A stretch of 64,000 bases of DNA, from contig NZ_CP085442.1 in assembly GCF_023824195.1 (NCBI RefSeq), forward strand, positions 3,634,001-3,698,000, in the 5' to 3' direction. The stretch comes from Priestia megaterium. GTDB lineage: Bacteria; Bacillota; Bacilli; Bacillales; Bacillaceae_H. The notes below the pieces were generated by a model. The model had not been told where the DNA came from. It made no database searches and was given only the letters and a program-made list of their open reading frames with translations. Made by a program: the position numbers and the translations under genes. How positions within the stretch are numbered: position 1 is the first letter of the stretch; each line of letters begins with the position of its first letter. Below are positions 1 to 8,328 of this stretch, piece by piece.

Positions 1-104
1 ATATTCATCAGAGAAAATTGGCTTAACACAATTTTGGTTGTGCTTGTTCCTATATCAATTCCTGCGCTGATAATCTCCTCTTTTAGCGGTTCGTATTGTT
101 TCAT
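1..104 (-). CDS. eutA: Ethanolamine ammonia-lyase reactivating factor EutA, N-terminus only
   Basis: The gene runs off the left edge; only about 34 codons are present. They include an AGIDIGTSTTKIV stretch, the phosphate-1 loop of actin/Hsp70-like ATPases that opens EutA. EutA releases damaged cobalamin from ethanolamine ammonia-lyase. The ATG at 102-104 follows a GGTGGAGGG ribosome site. It is the last gene of the eut cluster visible here and is separated from eutP by a terminator (185-240), so it probably needs EutV-dependent antitermination. Identity rests on the short motif plus context. Confidence 0.8.
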   Translation of the reverse strand, partial: MKQYEPLKEEIISAGIDIGTSTTKIVLSQFSLMN

Positions 105-184
105 ATCCCTCCACCTCGTCAACCTTCAATCAGCAAAAGGTTTTATTCATTACTGATTGCTAATTAGTCGTGTTTTAGTCAAAT

Positions 185-240
185 AAAAAAGGCACCTCAT
201 ACGAACTATCTCCTGAAAGATAGCTGTATAAGGCGCCTTT
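185..240 (-). terminator. Intrinsic terminator between eutP and eutA (regulated)
   Basis: Read on the minus strand, a 15-bp outer stem (AAAGGCGCCTTATAC against its complement with two G-T pairs) encloses a second stem CTATCT/AGATAG and ends in a run of T. Its first arm is shared with the hexaloop hairpin at 231-244, so the two structures exclude each other. Confidence 0.85.
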
Positions 241-244
241 GCCC
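231..244 (-). promoter_or_regulatory. Putative EutV (ANTAR) antitermination hairpin upstream of eutA
   Basis: On the minus strand the sequence GGGC-AAAGGC-GCCT forms a short stem with a six-base loop that has A at position 1 and G at position 4, the loop signature known for ANTAR targets. The loop bases are the 5' arm of the terminator at 185-240. A near-identical arrangement precedes eutH. The usual second hairpin just upstream (P1) is not evident by eye. Confidence 0.65.
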
Positions 245-301
245 GTATTTTTTTGTATATTTAGAATATAACTGATTTCTTACAAATTGTAAAGGTTTTC
301 A

Positions 302-799
302 TTAAAAAATAATATATTTCGATTTCCAGTTATCACTACACTCTTTCATCTCTTGTAAAGACTGACACTGTACCAAAGCTCGAACCTCTTCAAGCCCTTC
401 TTTATTGCGGGAAGAAGTGACAACAATAGGCCCATTTACAACTACTTGTTTTGCTTTTTTAATAGCTAAGCTTACATCAGCACCTTCCGCATCACTTTTT
501 GTAATGACCCCAATAGCTAACTTATTGATGCCTGTACTAAAATTGGGTGGAAAGACTGTCTTTTTCTTTGTGGCGTCCTGCAGGTATAACACATGTGTAA
601 CTTCAAAGGCGGTTGCCATAATATTTTTATAAAAAAAAGGGTTTTCAACATACTCTCCTGGTGTATCAACGATCCAATCATAGTAGATTAAAGCTTGAGT
701 TTTAACTGCCTCCACCGACTTTCCAAGCAGAGCATTTGTTAATGTTGATTTGCCGGCCCCAATTGAGCCAATGAGCATGGCTCTGTTTTTTTTTTGCAT
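302..799 (-). CDS. eutP: EutP, P-loop protein of ethanolamine utilisation
   Basis: A 165-residue protein with a Walker A loop GSIGAGKST at residues 11-19, a DTPGEY switch-2 motif near residue 46 and TKSD near residue 100, a compact GTPase-like fold. EutP/PduV proteins lie in ethanolamine and propanediol operons; Salmonella EutP was reported to act as an acetate kinase. The ATG follows AGGAGGG. It lies 20 bp downstream of eutS and is probably co-transcribed with eutH-eutS. A regulated terminator follows. Confidence 0.9.
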   Translation of the reverse strand: MQKKNRAMLIGSIGAGKSTLTNALLGKSVEAVKTQALIYYDWIVDTPGEYVENPFFYKNIMATAFEVTHVLYLQDATKKKTVFPPNFSTGINKLAIGVITKSDAEGADVSLAIKKAKQVVVNGPIVVTSSRNKEGLEEVRALVQCQSLQEMKECSDNWKSKYIIF

Positions 800-819
800 A
801 ATTCTTCCCTCCTATATTA

Positions 820-1161
820 TTAGGATTTTGTAATAATTGAAGGCGTGTACCCTAATGTTTCGGAGAGAAAACGATTAATTTCTCTCATGGCCATATCTAC
901 TTCTGAAACGCTTCCTACAATAACAAGACTTCCTGTAAAACGATCTAAAAAACCTAATTGAACATGTGCAGCTTTTGTAGCTAAATCACCTGCAATGATA
1001 ACCGTCTCGCTTGGAGTCAATGTTAGAATACCTAGAGCTCCTTCTTGTTGTATACCTAATTTATCAAACATATCCGGATCTGGATTTGCAATCAAATGGC
1101 TCAATGTAATTTGTTTTCCAGGCACAAACTCTTGAATAAAACGCTTTTTTTCTTCACTCAT
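820..1161 (-). CDS. eutS: EutS, bacterial microcompartment shell protein
   Basis: A 113-residue single-BMC-domain protein with typical shell features (ITLSHLIANP, GALGILTLTPSET, AADLA-like helix, MAMREINRFL). EutS forms bent hexamers in the ethanolamine-degrading microcompartment. The chosen ATG (1159-1161) follows AAGGGAGAG; a start nine codons earlier has no ribosome site. It lies between eutH (41 bp upstream) and eutP. Its presence means the pathway here is compartmentalised, though the other shell and enzyme genes lie outside the window. Confidence 0.92.
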   Translation of the reverse strand: MSEEKKRFIQEFVPGKQITLSHLIANPDPDMFDKLGIQQEGALGILTLTPSETVIIAGDLATKAAHVQLGFLDRFTGSLVIVGSVSEVDMAMREINRFLSETLGYTPSIITKS

Positions 1162-1202
1162 AAAAATTATCTCTCCCTTATCGTACAAATTCTATACATT
1201 GC

Positions 1203-2492
1203 TTACATCACTTGTGTCTTACTTCTTTTCTCTTCTATCTTTTCGTTTTCTTCAGCCGCTGAACTTAAGTACTCGTCTTTTCCAATAATACCTGCTTCAC
1301 GGTCCTTCCTTTCTAGCTCTAAGGCTTTTGGAACAGATAGCCAATATGCTAAACCGATGCCTATCACACCCGCAGAGAACTTCCCGATAATAACGGGGAG
1401 AATTAATGTTGGCTGGAAATTGGCTGTAAAGGATAAATGATCTCCTAATAAAAATGCCGAGCAAACTGCAAACGAAATATTAATAACTTTGTCTTTTGGA
1501 GGCATGCTGCGAATGAGCTTAAACATCGCCAAAATATTAGCAATTGTAGCTAAAATACCTGCACTGCCTTCTTTACTTAATCCAAGTTTTTTCCCTACAG
1601 CTTCAAGCGGCTTTCCTGCATATTTTTGAAGCAAATAAACCATTGGAAATGCACCAGCAAGCATGATGCCAATATAACCTGCTGTTTCTAGCGCACGGAA
1701 TTGATCCGCTTTATCTGCCATGATCGGATGAAATCCCCAGCTTCCAAATAGATGAGAGAATAAGCCTGTAAAAATTTCAACGATGGAGAAAACAAGAACT
1801 AGCTTAATTCCAGCATCCATGATACGCCCAAACCACATAAACCCTTTAATCATTAAATCAGGCAAGAAATATAGTCCTACCGCTAACAACACAACAAATA
1901 ATAAAAGTGGAGATAAATTCAAAATAATTTTTAAATAACTTATCGTAAATTCGTATGTTGAATCACTTGTAGTGGAAATAATTTTACGCACATCAGAATT
2001 GGTTACCATAATTAAAACACTTGAAATAAAAGCACCAATAGGAATCGTTAATACACCTGACATAACGCCCAGCGCCATATACTTATGGTCGCGTTTATCA
2101 AGCATGGCCAGTCCTACTGGAATCGAGAATACAATGGTTGCTCCGGCCATAAAACCTACTATCATGGCCATAATCCATCCTTCGTACGACTCCTTTAATA
2201 CGTGTGCTAATTGATATCCTCCCATATCCGTTGCCAAGATAGACGTGGCAGCAATAGCAGGATCTGCCCCAATAGCTGAGAAAAAAGGACCGCATACAGT
2301 ACTAATAAACCAAGAAAGATATGGAGTTGCGGCCATAATACCAGCTGCTGGTATAAAAATGTACCCGATAGAATGCAAACCCTCCATAAATTGCTTTCCT
2401 AATCCTTCATCACTATTTCTAATCGCAGCAATAGCCCCACACACTGCACAAGTCATGATAATATAAATCACGATTTTTCCAATGATAACCAC
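1203..2492 (-). CDS. eutH: EutH, ethanolamine permease
   Basis: A 429-residue polytopic membrane protein of the EutH family, which moves ethanolamine across the cytoplasmic membrane at low external concentration. Visible traits are about ten hydrophobic segments, an ATDMGGYQLA motif near residue 90 and a charged, glutamate/lysine-rich C-terminal tail. GTG at 2490-2492 is preferred because it sits 8 nt behind AGGGGG; a TTG two codons earlier is too close. It is the first gene after the terminator/ANTAR hairpin at 2631-2683, so transcription from eutVW should reach it only when EutV is active. Confidence 0.93.
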   Translation of the reverse strand: MVIIGKIVIYIIMTCAVCGAIAAIRNSDEGLGKQFMEGLHSIGYIFIPAAGIMAATPYLSWFISTVCGPFFSAIGADPAIAATSILATDMGGYQLAHVLKESYEGWIMAMIVGFMAGATIVFSIPVGLAMLDKRDHKYMALGVMSGVLTIPIGAFISSVLIMVTNSDVRKIISTTSDSTYEFTISYLKIILNLSPLLLFVVLLAVGLYFLPDLMIKGFMWFGRIMDAGIKLVLVFSIVEIFTGLFSHLFGSWGFHPIMADKADQFRALETAGYIGIMLAGAFPMVYLLQKYAGKPLEAVGKKLGLSKEGSAGILATIANILAMFKLIRSMPPKDKVINISFAVCSAFLLGDHLSFTANFQPTLILPVIIGKFSAGVIGIGLAYWLSVPKALELERKDREAGIIGKDEYLSSAAEENEKIEEKRSKTQVM

Positions 2493-2630
2493 ACCCAATT
2501 CCCCCTATATGATGATTTTTTATTTAAACAGATAATAGTTTAACTATTTCTATCTATTTAAAGCATATGAAATAATCTGTTAAGAGCTTTGCTACGAGAG
2601 AAAGATTAAAATTGTTCCCTTAAAAAAGAC

Positions 2631-2679
2631 AAAAAGGTGCCAGGTGGTTTTTTATCACTTAAAACCACTAAGCACCTTT
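2631..2679 (-). terminator. Intrinsic terminator between eutV and eutH (regulated)
   Basis: Minus-strand stem AAAGGTGC...GCACCTTTTT with an inner stem GTGGTTTT/AAAACCAC, followed by TTTTTGTCTTTTTT. The 5' arm is also the loop of the hairpin at 2670-2683. Confidence 0.88.
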
Positions 2680-2683
2680 GCTC
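2670..2683 (-). promoter_or_regulatory. Putative EutV (ANTAR) antitermination hairpin upstream of eutH
   Basis: GAGC-AAAGGT-GCTT on the minus strand: four-bp stem, hexaloop with A1 and G4, overlapping the terminator at 2631-2679. Same design and nearly the same loop (AAAGGC) as the element before eutA. ANTAR regulators stabilise such hairpins and so block the overlapping terminator. Confidence 0.65.
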
Positions 2684-2707
2684 AAACTATTTACTTGTAC
2701 AGTGAGG

Positions 2708-3280
2708 TTAAGTTCCATATTTCTCAATGATGTGTTTTGCTAACTTCTCTAGTGTAACCTGTTTTTTCATGCTAATAGTCCGCATTTTTTTGAAAGCACG
2801 ATCTTCTGTTAAATTATATTTATCCATTAAAATTCCTTTTGCTTTTTCAACAATTTTTCTTTTCTTCAGTTCATTATTCATTTCCTGAACTTTTTGCTCA
2901 TACATTTTTGCATTTTCTGCTTGCTGTAGAGCGATTTCAACTGCTGGAATTAAATTTGATTCAGCTATCGGTTTTACTAAATAGCCTACTATATTCGCTT
3001 TTTTTGCTTTATCAATAAACTCCCTCTGACTGTATGCCGTCAACAGCAGAATAGGAATATTATATTTATTTGAAATAATTTCGCTTGCTTTTAGTCCATT
3101 TAACTTAGGCATTTTTATATCCATAATAATTAGATCTGGCTTTAGTGCAAAAGCTAATTCAACCGCTTTTTCTCCATCTCCAGCTTCTCCTACTATTTCA
3201 TAACCATTATCAGAGAGCATCATTGATAAATCTAGACGTACAATTGACTCATCTTCAACAATCATAATTCGTTTAGTCAT
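2708..3280 (-). CDS. eutV: EutV, ANTAR-domain response regulator (antiterminator)
   Basis: 190 residues: receiver domain (acidic pocket EDE at 9-11, phospho-acceptor Asp54 in IIMDIKMPK, Lys near 104 in LVKP), a coiled linker and a C-terminal ANTAR RNA-binding domain near 130-185 (AKGILMDKYNLTEDRAFKKMR). In Enterococcus and Listeria EutV binds paired mRNA hairpins and prevents termination in eut genes. Here two matching hairpins lie upstream of eutH and eutA. It overlaps the end of eutW by 8 nt; ribosome site GAGGGGG. Confidence 0.93.
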   Translation of the reverse strand: MTKRIMIVEDESIVRLDLSMMLSDNGYEIVGEAGDGEKAVELAFALKPDLIIMDIKMPKLNGLKASEIISNKYNIPILLLTAYSQREFIDKAKKANIVGYLVKPIAESNLIPAVEIALQQAENAKMYEQKVQEMNNELKKRKIVEKAKGILMDKYNLTEDRAFKKMRTISMKKQVTLEKLAKHIIEKYGT

Positions 3281-4706
3281 GGTGTCCCCCTCTTTCTAAT
3301 GGGAACCTAGCTGATGCCATGGTGCCATTTGAAGTTCTCTCAATCGAAAATTGACCAGATAAATCATGAGTAACCATCATGGTAACTATATCTAATCCTA
3401 AAGATGGTTTGGCTTCTTTTGAGTACCCAATACCATTATCTTTAATTGTAACCTCTATCTCACAGTTATTCTGTTGAAAAGAAACGTGGATCTTACCTTC
3501 TTCTCGCCCCTTGAACGCATGTTTCATACAGTTTTGAATGAGCTCATTAATAATTAATGCTATGGAAACAGCTTTATCCGACTTTGTAAAAAGCTGAGTG
3601 CCCGAATATTCAATTGAAATATTTTTATTTTCATCAGTAGCGCTATACACTAGCATATTACCAATTTTCTCAATCAAACTAAGAATATCTACATTGTCTA
3701 CGCTAGAGTTAGAAAGAATAATCTCGTATACAGAAGCGATACTTAAAATCCGGTTAAGACTCTCGACAAAATGAGCCTTGCTTTCTTCAGGAAGGCCCCT
3801 TCTCATCTGAAGCCTCAATAAACTCGCAATAGTCTGTAAATTATTTTTGACGCGATGATGAATTTCTTGAATCATGACTGATTTGACAACAAGTTCTCTT
3901 TCTCGTTCTCTAAGTTCAGTCATATCTCGAAATGTAATAAAAGCACCATTTGTCGGGTTTTCTTGTTTTAAACTAACTTTTTTGACTTGAAACACCTTAT
4001 TTAAAATAGTCACTTCTTGCATAAACAACTTTTCCCGATGATAAAATAACTCTTCTAAACAAGGGAAATATTCGATAATTTGATTCCCTACCTTACATTC
4101 TGAGGAACAGACTTCAGAAACCAAATTAAAAGCAGCTGAATTAAAATATAGAATGTTTAAATTGGGATCAATAAAGAAAAGTGCCTCTCCAATAAACTCT
4201 GGAATAAGCGAAGCATTTTCTGTCATCTCCATTAAAATTTCGCTTAACGTATCATTTGTATTTGATAACGTTTTCATTTTTTCTTGACGTTCAACTACTT
4301 CACTGATATCTTTCTCCATAATCAATGTAGCAATTACACGATTATTAAACCCTTTAATAGGAACCACACTTTGTTCTACCGTTTTTCCTTCTTGTGTTAA
4401 GGCACGATTTAAAGACATCGGTTTTCCATTTTTCAGCGTGTAAAATACTGCTGGTTCAAACGCTTCGTACACAAATTTCCCTGCGACTGGACGTTCATAA
4501 ACTGACGGTGCAGTTTCTGGTGCCGCTTCTGCCACTACAACTGCATGCTGTCCTTCTTTTGTTAAACAATCAATAAACACATTTGCTCGGTTTAAATCAG
4601 CAATAAGCGGCAAATTTTTAGCAACTTCATCAATCTTTTGAATATCGACTTCTGCTAGATTTGTATGAAGCCTGCATAAAGAATTTAAGGATAATGTATG
4701 AGTCAT
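3273..4706 (-). CDS. eutW: EutW, ethanolamine-responsive sensor histidine kinase
   Basis: 477 residues. Domains in order: N-terminal ligand-sensing histidine-kinase domain (about 1-140), a PAS-like region (about 165-260), an H-box of the HisKA_2 class (EIHHRVKNNLQTIASLLRL, His near 281) and an HATPase with NELIQN and DNGIGYS. It should phosphorylate EutV on sensing ethanolamine. The ATG at 4704-4706 sits 7 nt behind TAGGAG; a start 12 codons upstream lacks a ribosome site. It is the first gene of the eut block seen here, overlapping eutV. No transmembrane segment is visible, so sensing is cytoplasmic. Confidence 0.92.
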   Translation of the reverse strand: MTHTLSLNSLCRLHTNLAEVDIQKIDEVAKNLPLIADLNRANVFIDCLTKEGQHAVVVAEAAPETAPSVYERPVAGKFVYEAFEPAVFYTLKNGKPMSLNRALTQEGKTVEQSVVPIKGFNNRVIATLIMEKDISEVVERQEKMKTLSNTNDTLSEILMEMTENASLIPEFIGEALFFIDPNLNILYFNSAAFNLVSEVCSSECKVGNQIIEYFPCLEELFYHREKLFMQEVTILNKVFQVKKVSLKQENPTNGAFITFRDMTELRERERELVVKSVMIQEIHHRVKNNLQTIASLLRLQMRRGLPEESKAHFVESLNRILSIASVYEIILSNSSVDNVDILSLIEKIGNMLVYSATDENKNISIEYSGTQLFTKSDKAVSIALIINELIQNCMKHAFKGREEGKIHVSFQQNNCEIEVTIKDNGIGYSKEAKPSLGLDIVTMMVTHDLSGQFSIERTSNGTMASARFPLERGGHHD

Positions 4707-4927
4707 ATGTAAACTCCTAGCTGCTTTTAAACATTTAAGCATTAAAATATTAGAATATAATAAGTATTATATTTTTCTGAACTTTCTTTGTCAATGACCC
4801 ATTTTGACGCGAAAATATTTACTTTGTGAAGGAAACCTTATTTCTTCTATGACTTATCACTTCTTTTTCTAAAGGTCAAAGGGGACAATAGTGGTATATC
4901 TATCAGTTGAATTTGCACAAATATGGT

Positions 4928-5051
4928 CCCTTTGCTTTAGAACTTTTTTACATAAAATTAGTATTCTGTTATTTTGTTAGTAATAGCTTATATAGTGAGT
5001 TTTAGATTTAACAGAAAAAGATAAAATCAATTAAGGAGCTGCTTGATAAAA
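4928..5051 (+). repeat. Diverged intergenic repeat R1, copy 1
   Basis: About 125 bp that matches 10631-10762 at many positions (shared blocks include AATAGCTTATAT, AGAAAAAGATAA and GCTGCTTGATAAAA). It lies in the otherwise gene-free stretch 4707-5330. It may be the remnant of a coding sequence, since in one frame both copies read KKI-(K/R)-S-x-K-x-LLDK, but stops prevent a real ORF. Confidence 0.6.
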
Positions 5052-5189
5052 AGAAATACTTAATAAAATCATGTAGCAAAGGGGCGCTTTAATACGATTT
5101 CGGTGTGAATAGGAATCTAGATCGTTACATTTGTTTCCACATTTTAGGGCACATACTCCGGGTATAGATTAAATAGAAAAAGGAAAGAA

Positions 5190-5246
5190 GCAGAAAAAAA
5201 GAGATTATACAGCAAGATAGCACGCTGTGTAGTCTCTTTTTTCTGC
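5190..5246 (-). terminator. Terminator of the DUF2089 operon
   Basis: Long hairpin: GCAGAAAAAAAGAGA and ACAGC pair with GCTGT and TCTCTTTTTTCTGC around a 9-nt loop. T/A runs on both sides make it potentially bidirectional; on the minus strand it closes the genes at 5331-6389. Confidence 0.8.
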
Positions 5247-5330
5247 CTTTTCGTTTTTATATAGACTAATAAGGTTTCATTTTTACACGAAGGTAGACAC
5301 CTGAAGCGATTTTCACTTTACAAAGCTACA

Positions 5331-5612
5331 TCATAGTCTAACTCTTACCTCAGTACCATCAGTAGCTTTAACATCTACTAGCACCATTCCCTTATGTTTC
5401 TTTAGTTCCTTAACGATAGGCTTTAGCTCGCTTTTATCTATTAAAGGAAAAGTAAAATTCAGCTCTTTTCTTTTGAAGTACTCTTTTGTCCATTTATCTA
5501 CATGCTTCTGAAAAAATTCCAAACTCACAATGCTAATAGCAACGTTTAAAAGAGCATATGGAATAGGGATGTTAAACCGAGCTTCTTTGGTTTTCACTTT
5601 TACATGAATCAT
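5331..5612 (-). CDS. Hypothetical protein, third gene of DUF2089 operon
   Basis: 93 residues, not recognised. It starts MIHVKVKTKEARFNIPIPYALL and ends KGMVLVDVKATDGTEVRVRL. Its plan (basic N-terminus, NIPIPY segment with a hydrophobic helix, C-terminal 'VxxxDGxxVxVxx' strand pair) mirrors the middle and end of the 129-residue neighbour upstream, so the two are probably distant paralogues. ATG at 5610-5612 lies 10 bp after the upstream stop and has only a weak ribosome site, so translation is probably coupled. Confidence 0.75.
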   Translation of the reverse strand: MIHVKVKTKEARFNIPIPYALLNVAISIVSLEFFQKHVDKWTKEYFKRKELNFTFPLIDKSELKPIVKELKKHKGMVLVDVKATDGTEVRVRL

Positions 5613-5622
5613 AAGCGAACCA

Positions 5623-6012
5623 TTACTCAATGATGACTGAAACGGTATCACCGTTTGCCGATTTAATATCAACAATTTGACCATCTAACTCGTTTTCGAT
5701 TGCTTCAACAATAAGGTTTATGTCTATATCTTTCACATATTTTTCTGATTGAGGAATACTCGCTGCTATGCTGTGTCCAGCCATTAATACCAGCTTGACA
5801 AGCTTTATAGGCAAATTAACCTTCACATTGTCGTTTTCAGTTGACACAACTCGAATTTTTAACGTTTTGTCTAAATACGCAGTCGGTTTCTTCAAAAGCT
5901 TATCGCCTGTTTCTTCTTTTTCTTTTAATACTTGTATCAGTTCTGATCCCTTTTCTGCATCAATTTTACCTTCTTGAACCATTGTTAACACTCTTGTAAT
6001 TTCCTCTTTCAT
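5623..6012 (-). CDS. SHOCT-like domain protein
   Basis: 129 residues. The N-terminus (EEITRVLTMVQEGKIDAEKG, 'SELIQVLKE') is the short helical-hairpin motif often found next to DUF2089 and YvlB-type genes. The second half has LPIKLVKLVLMAG and a C-terminal pair of strands ending GDTVSVIIE. Function unknown. ATG follows AGGGGG. It is 11 bp downstream of the DUF2089 gene. A decayed copy of its last 38 codons lies 12.7 kb away at 18745-18862. Confidence 0.85.
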   Translation of the reverse strand: MKEEITRVLTMVQEGKIDAEKGSELIQVLKEKEETGDKLLKKPTAYLDKTLKIRVVSTENDNVKVNLPIKLVKLVLMAGHSIAASIPQSEKYVKDIDINLIVEAIENELDGQIVDIKSANGDTVSVIIE

Positions 6013-6023
6013 AAACTATCCCC

Positions 6024-6389
6024 CTATTCTTCTTTTAACAGCTTGATGGCTTCTTCTGCTGTAATTTCACCATTTTCTAGCATAGACACAACTTTTTTCT
6101 CATCTACTTCATTTTTCTTCTTTTCTACATATCCAAGAGATGAAATGATGTCAGTCAGCTTGCCTCGGACCGTTGGATATGAAACGCCCAGTTCTTTCTC
6201 AACTTCTTTGATATTTCCTCTGCAGGTTAAAAATACTTCTACAAAATGAAGCTGATCACTTGATAAGGATGCCAGCTTAGATAATTCAAACTCATTTTCA
6301 ATCGTAGTGTGACAATGGGTGCACTGCAGCTTTGTAATTTTTAACGTTTCACTGCAGACAGGACAATTTGTAATTACTTTATAAGCCAT
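6024..6389 (-). CDS. DUF2089 family protein (zinc ribbon plus HTH)
   Basis: 121 residues. An N-terminal zinc ribbon with Cys pairs CPVC and CTHC (residues 8-29), a helix-turn-helix-like segment (CRGNIKEVEKELGVSYPTVRGKL, about 55-80) and a C-terminal SHOCT-like tail (MLENGEITAEEAIKLLKEE). The layout suggests a transcription factor, probably controlling its own operon. The ATG at 6387-6389 lies 8 nt behind AAGGAG; a TTG two codons earlier is less likely. First gene of a three-gene operon. Confidence 0.88.
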   Translation of the reverse strand: MAYKVITNCPVCSETLKITKLQCTHCHTTIENEFELSKLASLSSDQLHFVEVFLTCRGNIKEVEKELGVSYPTVRGKLTDIISSLGYVEKKKNEVDEKKVVSMLENGEITAEEAIKLLKEE

Positions 6390-6418
6390 AATCAAATCTC
6401 CTTCTTTTAGTTAATTTG

Positions 6419-6540
6419 ATTATATAACAAATAATTAAAATTAAAATTAAAAACAATAAAATTAAACTATCTTAATAAAAAAATTAAAAATTTCAATCTT
6501 AATTTTAAAAATGTTAATATTCTATTTTAAATCATACCCA
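6419..6540 (-). promoter_or_regulatory. AT-rich promoter region of DUF2089 operon with ATTAAAA iterations
   Basis: A -10 box TATAAT lies at 6419-6424 (minus strand), about 30 bp before the ATG. Directly upstream, 6431-6450 carries three tandem ATTAAA units, and further copies or inverted forms continue to about 6530. No consensus -35 box is visible; the repeats occupy its place, so they may be an operator or activator site. Confidence 0.5.
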
Positions 6541-6595
6541 CTAAGAAATGAGATGCTTCAAACCTACAAAAATGAACATAAGATAAGATTAAATA

Positions 6596-6625
6596 AAAAA
6601 AGAGAAGGATAAAACCCTTCTCTTA
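6596..6625 (-). terminator. Hairpin with T run between two minus-strand units
   Basis: AAGAGAAGG/CCTTCTCTT stem around a TTTTAT loop followed by seven T on the minus strand. It lies downstream of the MFS gene ending at 6766 and of the nearer hairpin at 6722-6750. Confidence 0.7.
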
Positions 6626-6721
6626 AAACACATACTTGTTTTTAGCTATCATTCAAACCATCTATTTATCCTGCTTTTCAAAAAGTATATGTGCTGTCTT
6701 CAGCGCAGACTTCACTAATAA

Positions 6722-6750
6722 AAGAGGTAAGATTGGCTTAACCTTACCTC
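6722..6750 (-). terminator. Terminator of MFS gene 6766-8169
   Basis: Stem AGAGGTAAG/CTTACCTCT with an 11-nt loop, followed by TTTTATT on the minus strand, 16 bp after the stop codon. Confidence 0.75.
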
Positions 6751-6765
6751 TTGGAACTTGCTCTT

Positions 6766-8169
6766 TTATGGTGCAATATCTTCTAACACCTTCTCACGTG
6801 TTTCAATCATCTTAAATGCCATAAATGCCCCGACCGCAGCTACACAAGCAAACAGAACAAAAACAGAAGTAATCCCTTTAGCTCCTAACACAAAGCCAAG
6901 TATCGTAGGAGCAATAGCTGAAGCTAGTCGTAACCAGGCTGTCGCAAACGCGATTCCAAGTACTCGCATACGCGTTGGATAAATTTCTGGTGTATAGAGG
7001 TAGAGAAGAACCGTAATTGTTCCCATGACGCCGTATGCTGCTGAACCTAAATACATAACACTTTCAGCAGATTTGGCACCGTTAAACCAAAGCGTTGTTA
7101 AAAGTAACCCTACAACTAGAAAAGCGATAGTTGCCCACCTTTTACGTCCAACTCTATCAATAAGTAATGCGCAAGCAAACACAGCCACGGTTTGAATCAC
7201 ATTCGTTAGTGACGCTGCGTGTAGAGAATCCTCTAATGGAAGATTATAAACTGTTTTATATAAACTTGGGAGCCAGTTGTTAAGTCCATTCGCAACAAAG
7301 TAGGAAGAAAACCAAAGTGTCCAGACAATTAGCGTTCTACTGCGGTAAAAAGGGGAAAATAATTCTTTCCAATTTCCTTTTACTACAGCTTGAGGTGCAC
7401 TAATTTTTGCTTCTATACGTTTATCCGTACTCGATTCAATTTCTTCAATTACTCGTTCTGCTTCGTCAAACCTGCCCTTTGAAATTAACCAACGAGGCGA
7501 TTCACGCAGCTTAAAGAAAAATAAAAAGACAATTAATCCGCCGATACCACCGATCAAAAACATCCACTTCCACCCAAAGCTAGGTACAACTAAAGCACCA
7601 ATCTGCGCGGATATCATTAACCCTAGCGGAAAAATCATCTCATACAGCATAAAAAAACGTCCCCGTCCTTGTGCAACTGAAAGTTCATTTATATAAGCTG
7701 CAGCAACAGGAACTTCACCACCTACTCCGATGCCTTGTACAAAACGCAGCCATAGTAGGGCATGGAAATTCCCCGCAAACGCACAAGCAATGCTCATTAC
7801 TGACATTAAAAAGATGGTCCATTTAGCACTATAAACACGCCCAAACCGTTCAGCTAACCAACCAAAAAAGATAGCTCCAATCGCTTGTCCAAGGTATCCA
7901 GAACCAATAAGAATACCGATTTGACCAGGAGTTAAATTCCATATTCCAATTAATACAGGTAAAACGAACGCCAGAGATAGCGCATCGAAAGCATCAAAAA
8001 ACGTGGCTGAACCCATAATAACACGTGGTTTAATATGCCAACGTGAAAAGGGAACGCTCTCTATACGTGTAAGCAGCTGGGTAGCACGATTTGACAAGCC
8101 AATTTCTTCGTGATTATAGTTGATATTCTTAGTAGGTTCTGAAGAATTTCTGTTCAATTCTGTATTCAT
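6766..8169 (-). CDS. MFS transporter, sugar-porter/aromatic-acid type
   Basis: 467 residues, about 12 membrane spans. Family marks: FDAFDALSLAFVLP in TM1, GWLAERFGRVYSAK loop 2-3, the RESPRWLISKGRFDEAE loop after TM6 and DRVGRKRW in loop 8-9. These fit proton symporters for sugars or organic acids. The ATG at 8167-8169 sits behind AAGGAGG. It follows a LacI repressor on the same strand (160 bp gap) and probably imports the substrate of the lyase at 9443-10390. The substrate cannot be told from sequence. Confidence 0.87.
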   Translation of the reverse strand: MNTELNRNSSEPTKNINYNHEEIGLSNRATQLLTRIESVPFSRWHIKPRVIMGSATFFDAFDALSLAFVLPVLIGIWNLTPGQIGILIGSGYLGQAIGAIFFGWLAERFGRVYSAKWTIFLMSVMSIACAFAGNFHALLWLRFVQGIGVGGEVPVAAAYINELSVAQGRGRFFMLYEMIFPLGLMISAQIGALVVPSFGWKWMFLIGGIGGLIVFLFFFKLRESPRWLISKGRFDEAERVIEEIESSTDKRIEAKISAPQAVVKGNWKELFSPFYRSRTLIVWTLWFSSYFVANGLNNWLPSLYKTVYNLPLEDSLHAASLTNVIQTVAVFACALLIDRVGRKRWATIAFLVVGLLLTTLWFNGAKSAESVMYLGSAAYGVMGTITVLLYLYTPEIYPTRMRVLGIAFATAWLRLASAIAPTILGFVLGAKGITSVFVLFACVAAVGAFMAFKMIETREKVLEDIAP

Positions 8170-8295
8170 ACATAAATCCTCCTTAGTAGCGATTCCCTCA
8201 AATCGGAATGACATTGACCCTAAGATGCGTGAAACAAAACTTATTAAACTAGGAATTCAATGAAAGGGTTTACAGTTAAAGACAGCAAATAGCAG

Positions 8296-8313
8296 ACTCT
8301 AAAATTTTTTAGA
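8296..8313 (-). terminator. Weak hairpin after the LacI gene
   Basis: CTCTAAAA/TTTTAGAG palindrome just downstream of the LacI stop codon. It lacks a strong T tract, so readthrough into the MFS gene is possible. Confidence 0.4.
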
Positions 8314-8328
8314 GCCTAGGTATAAATT

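Noticed and set aside
1096..1440. 114-codon frame opposite eutH/eutS
   Set aside because: Antisense shadow of eutH and eutS; no ribosome site and no domain.
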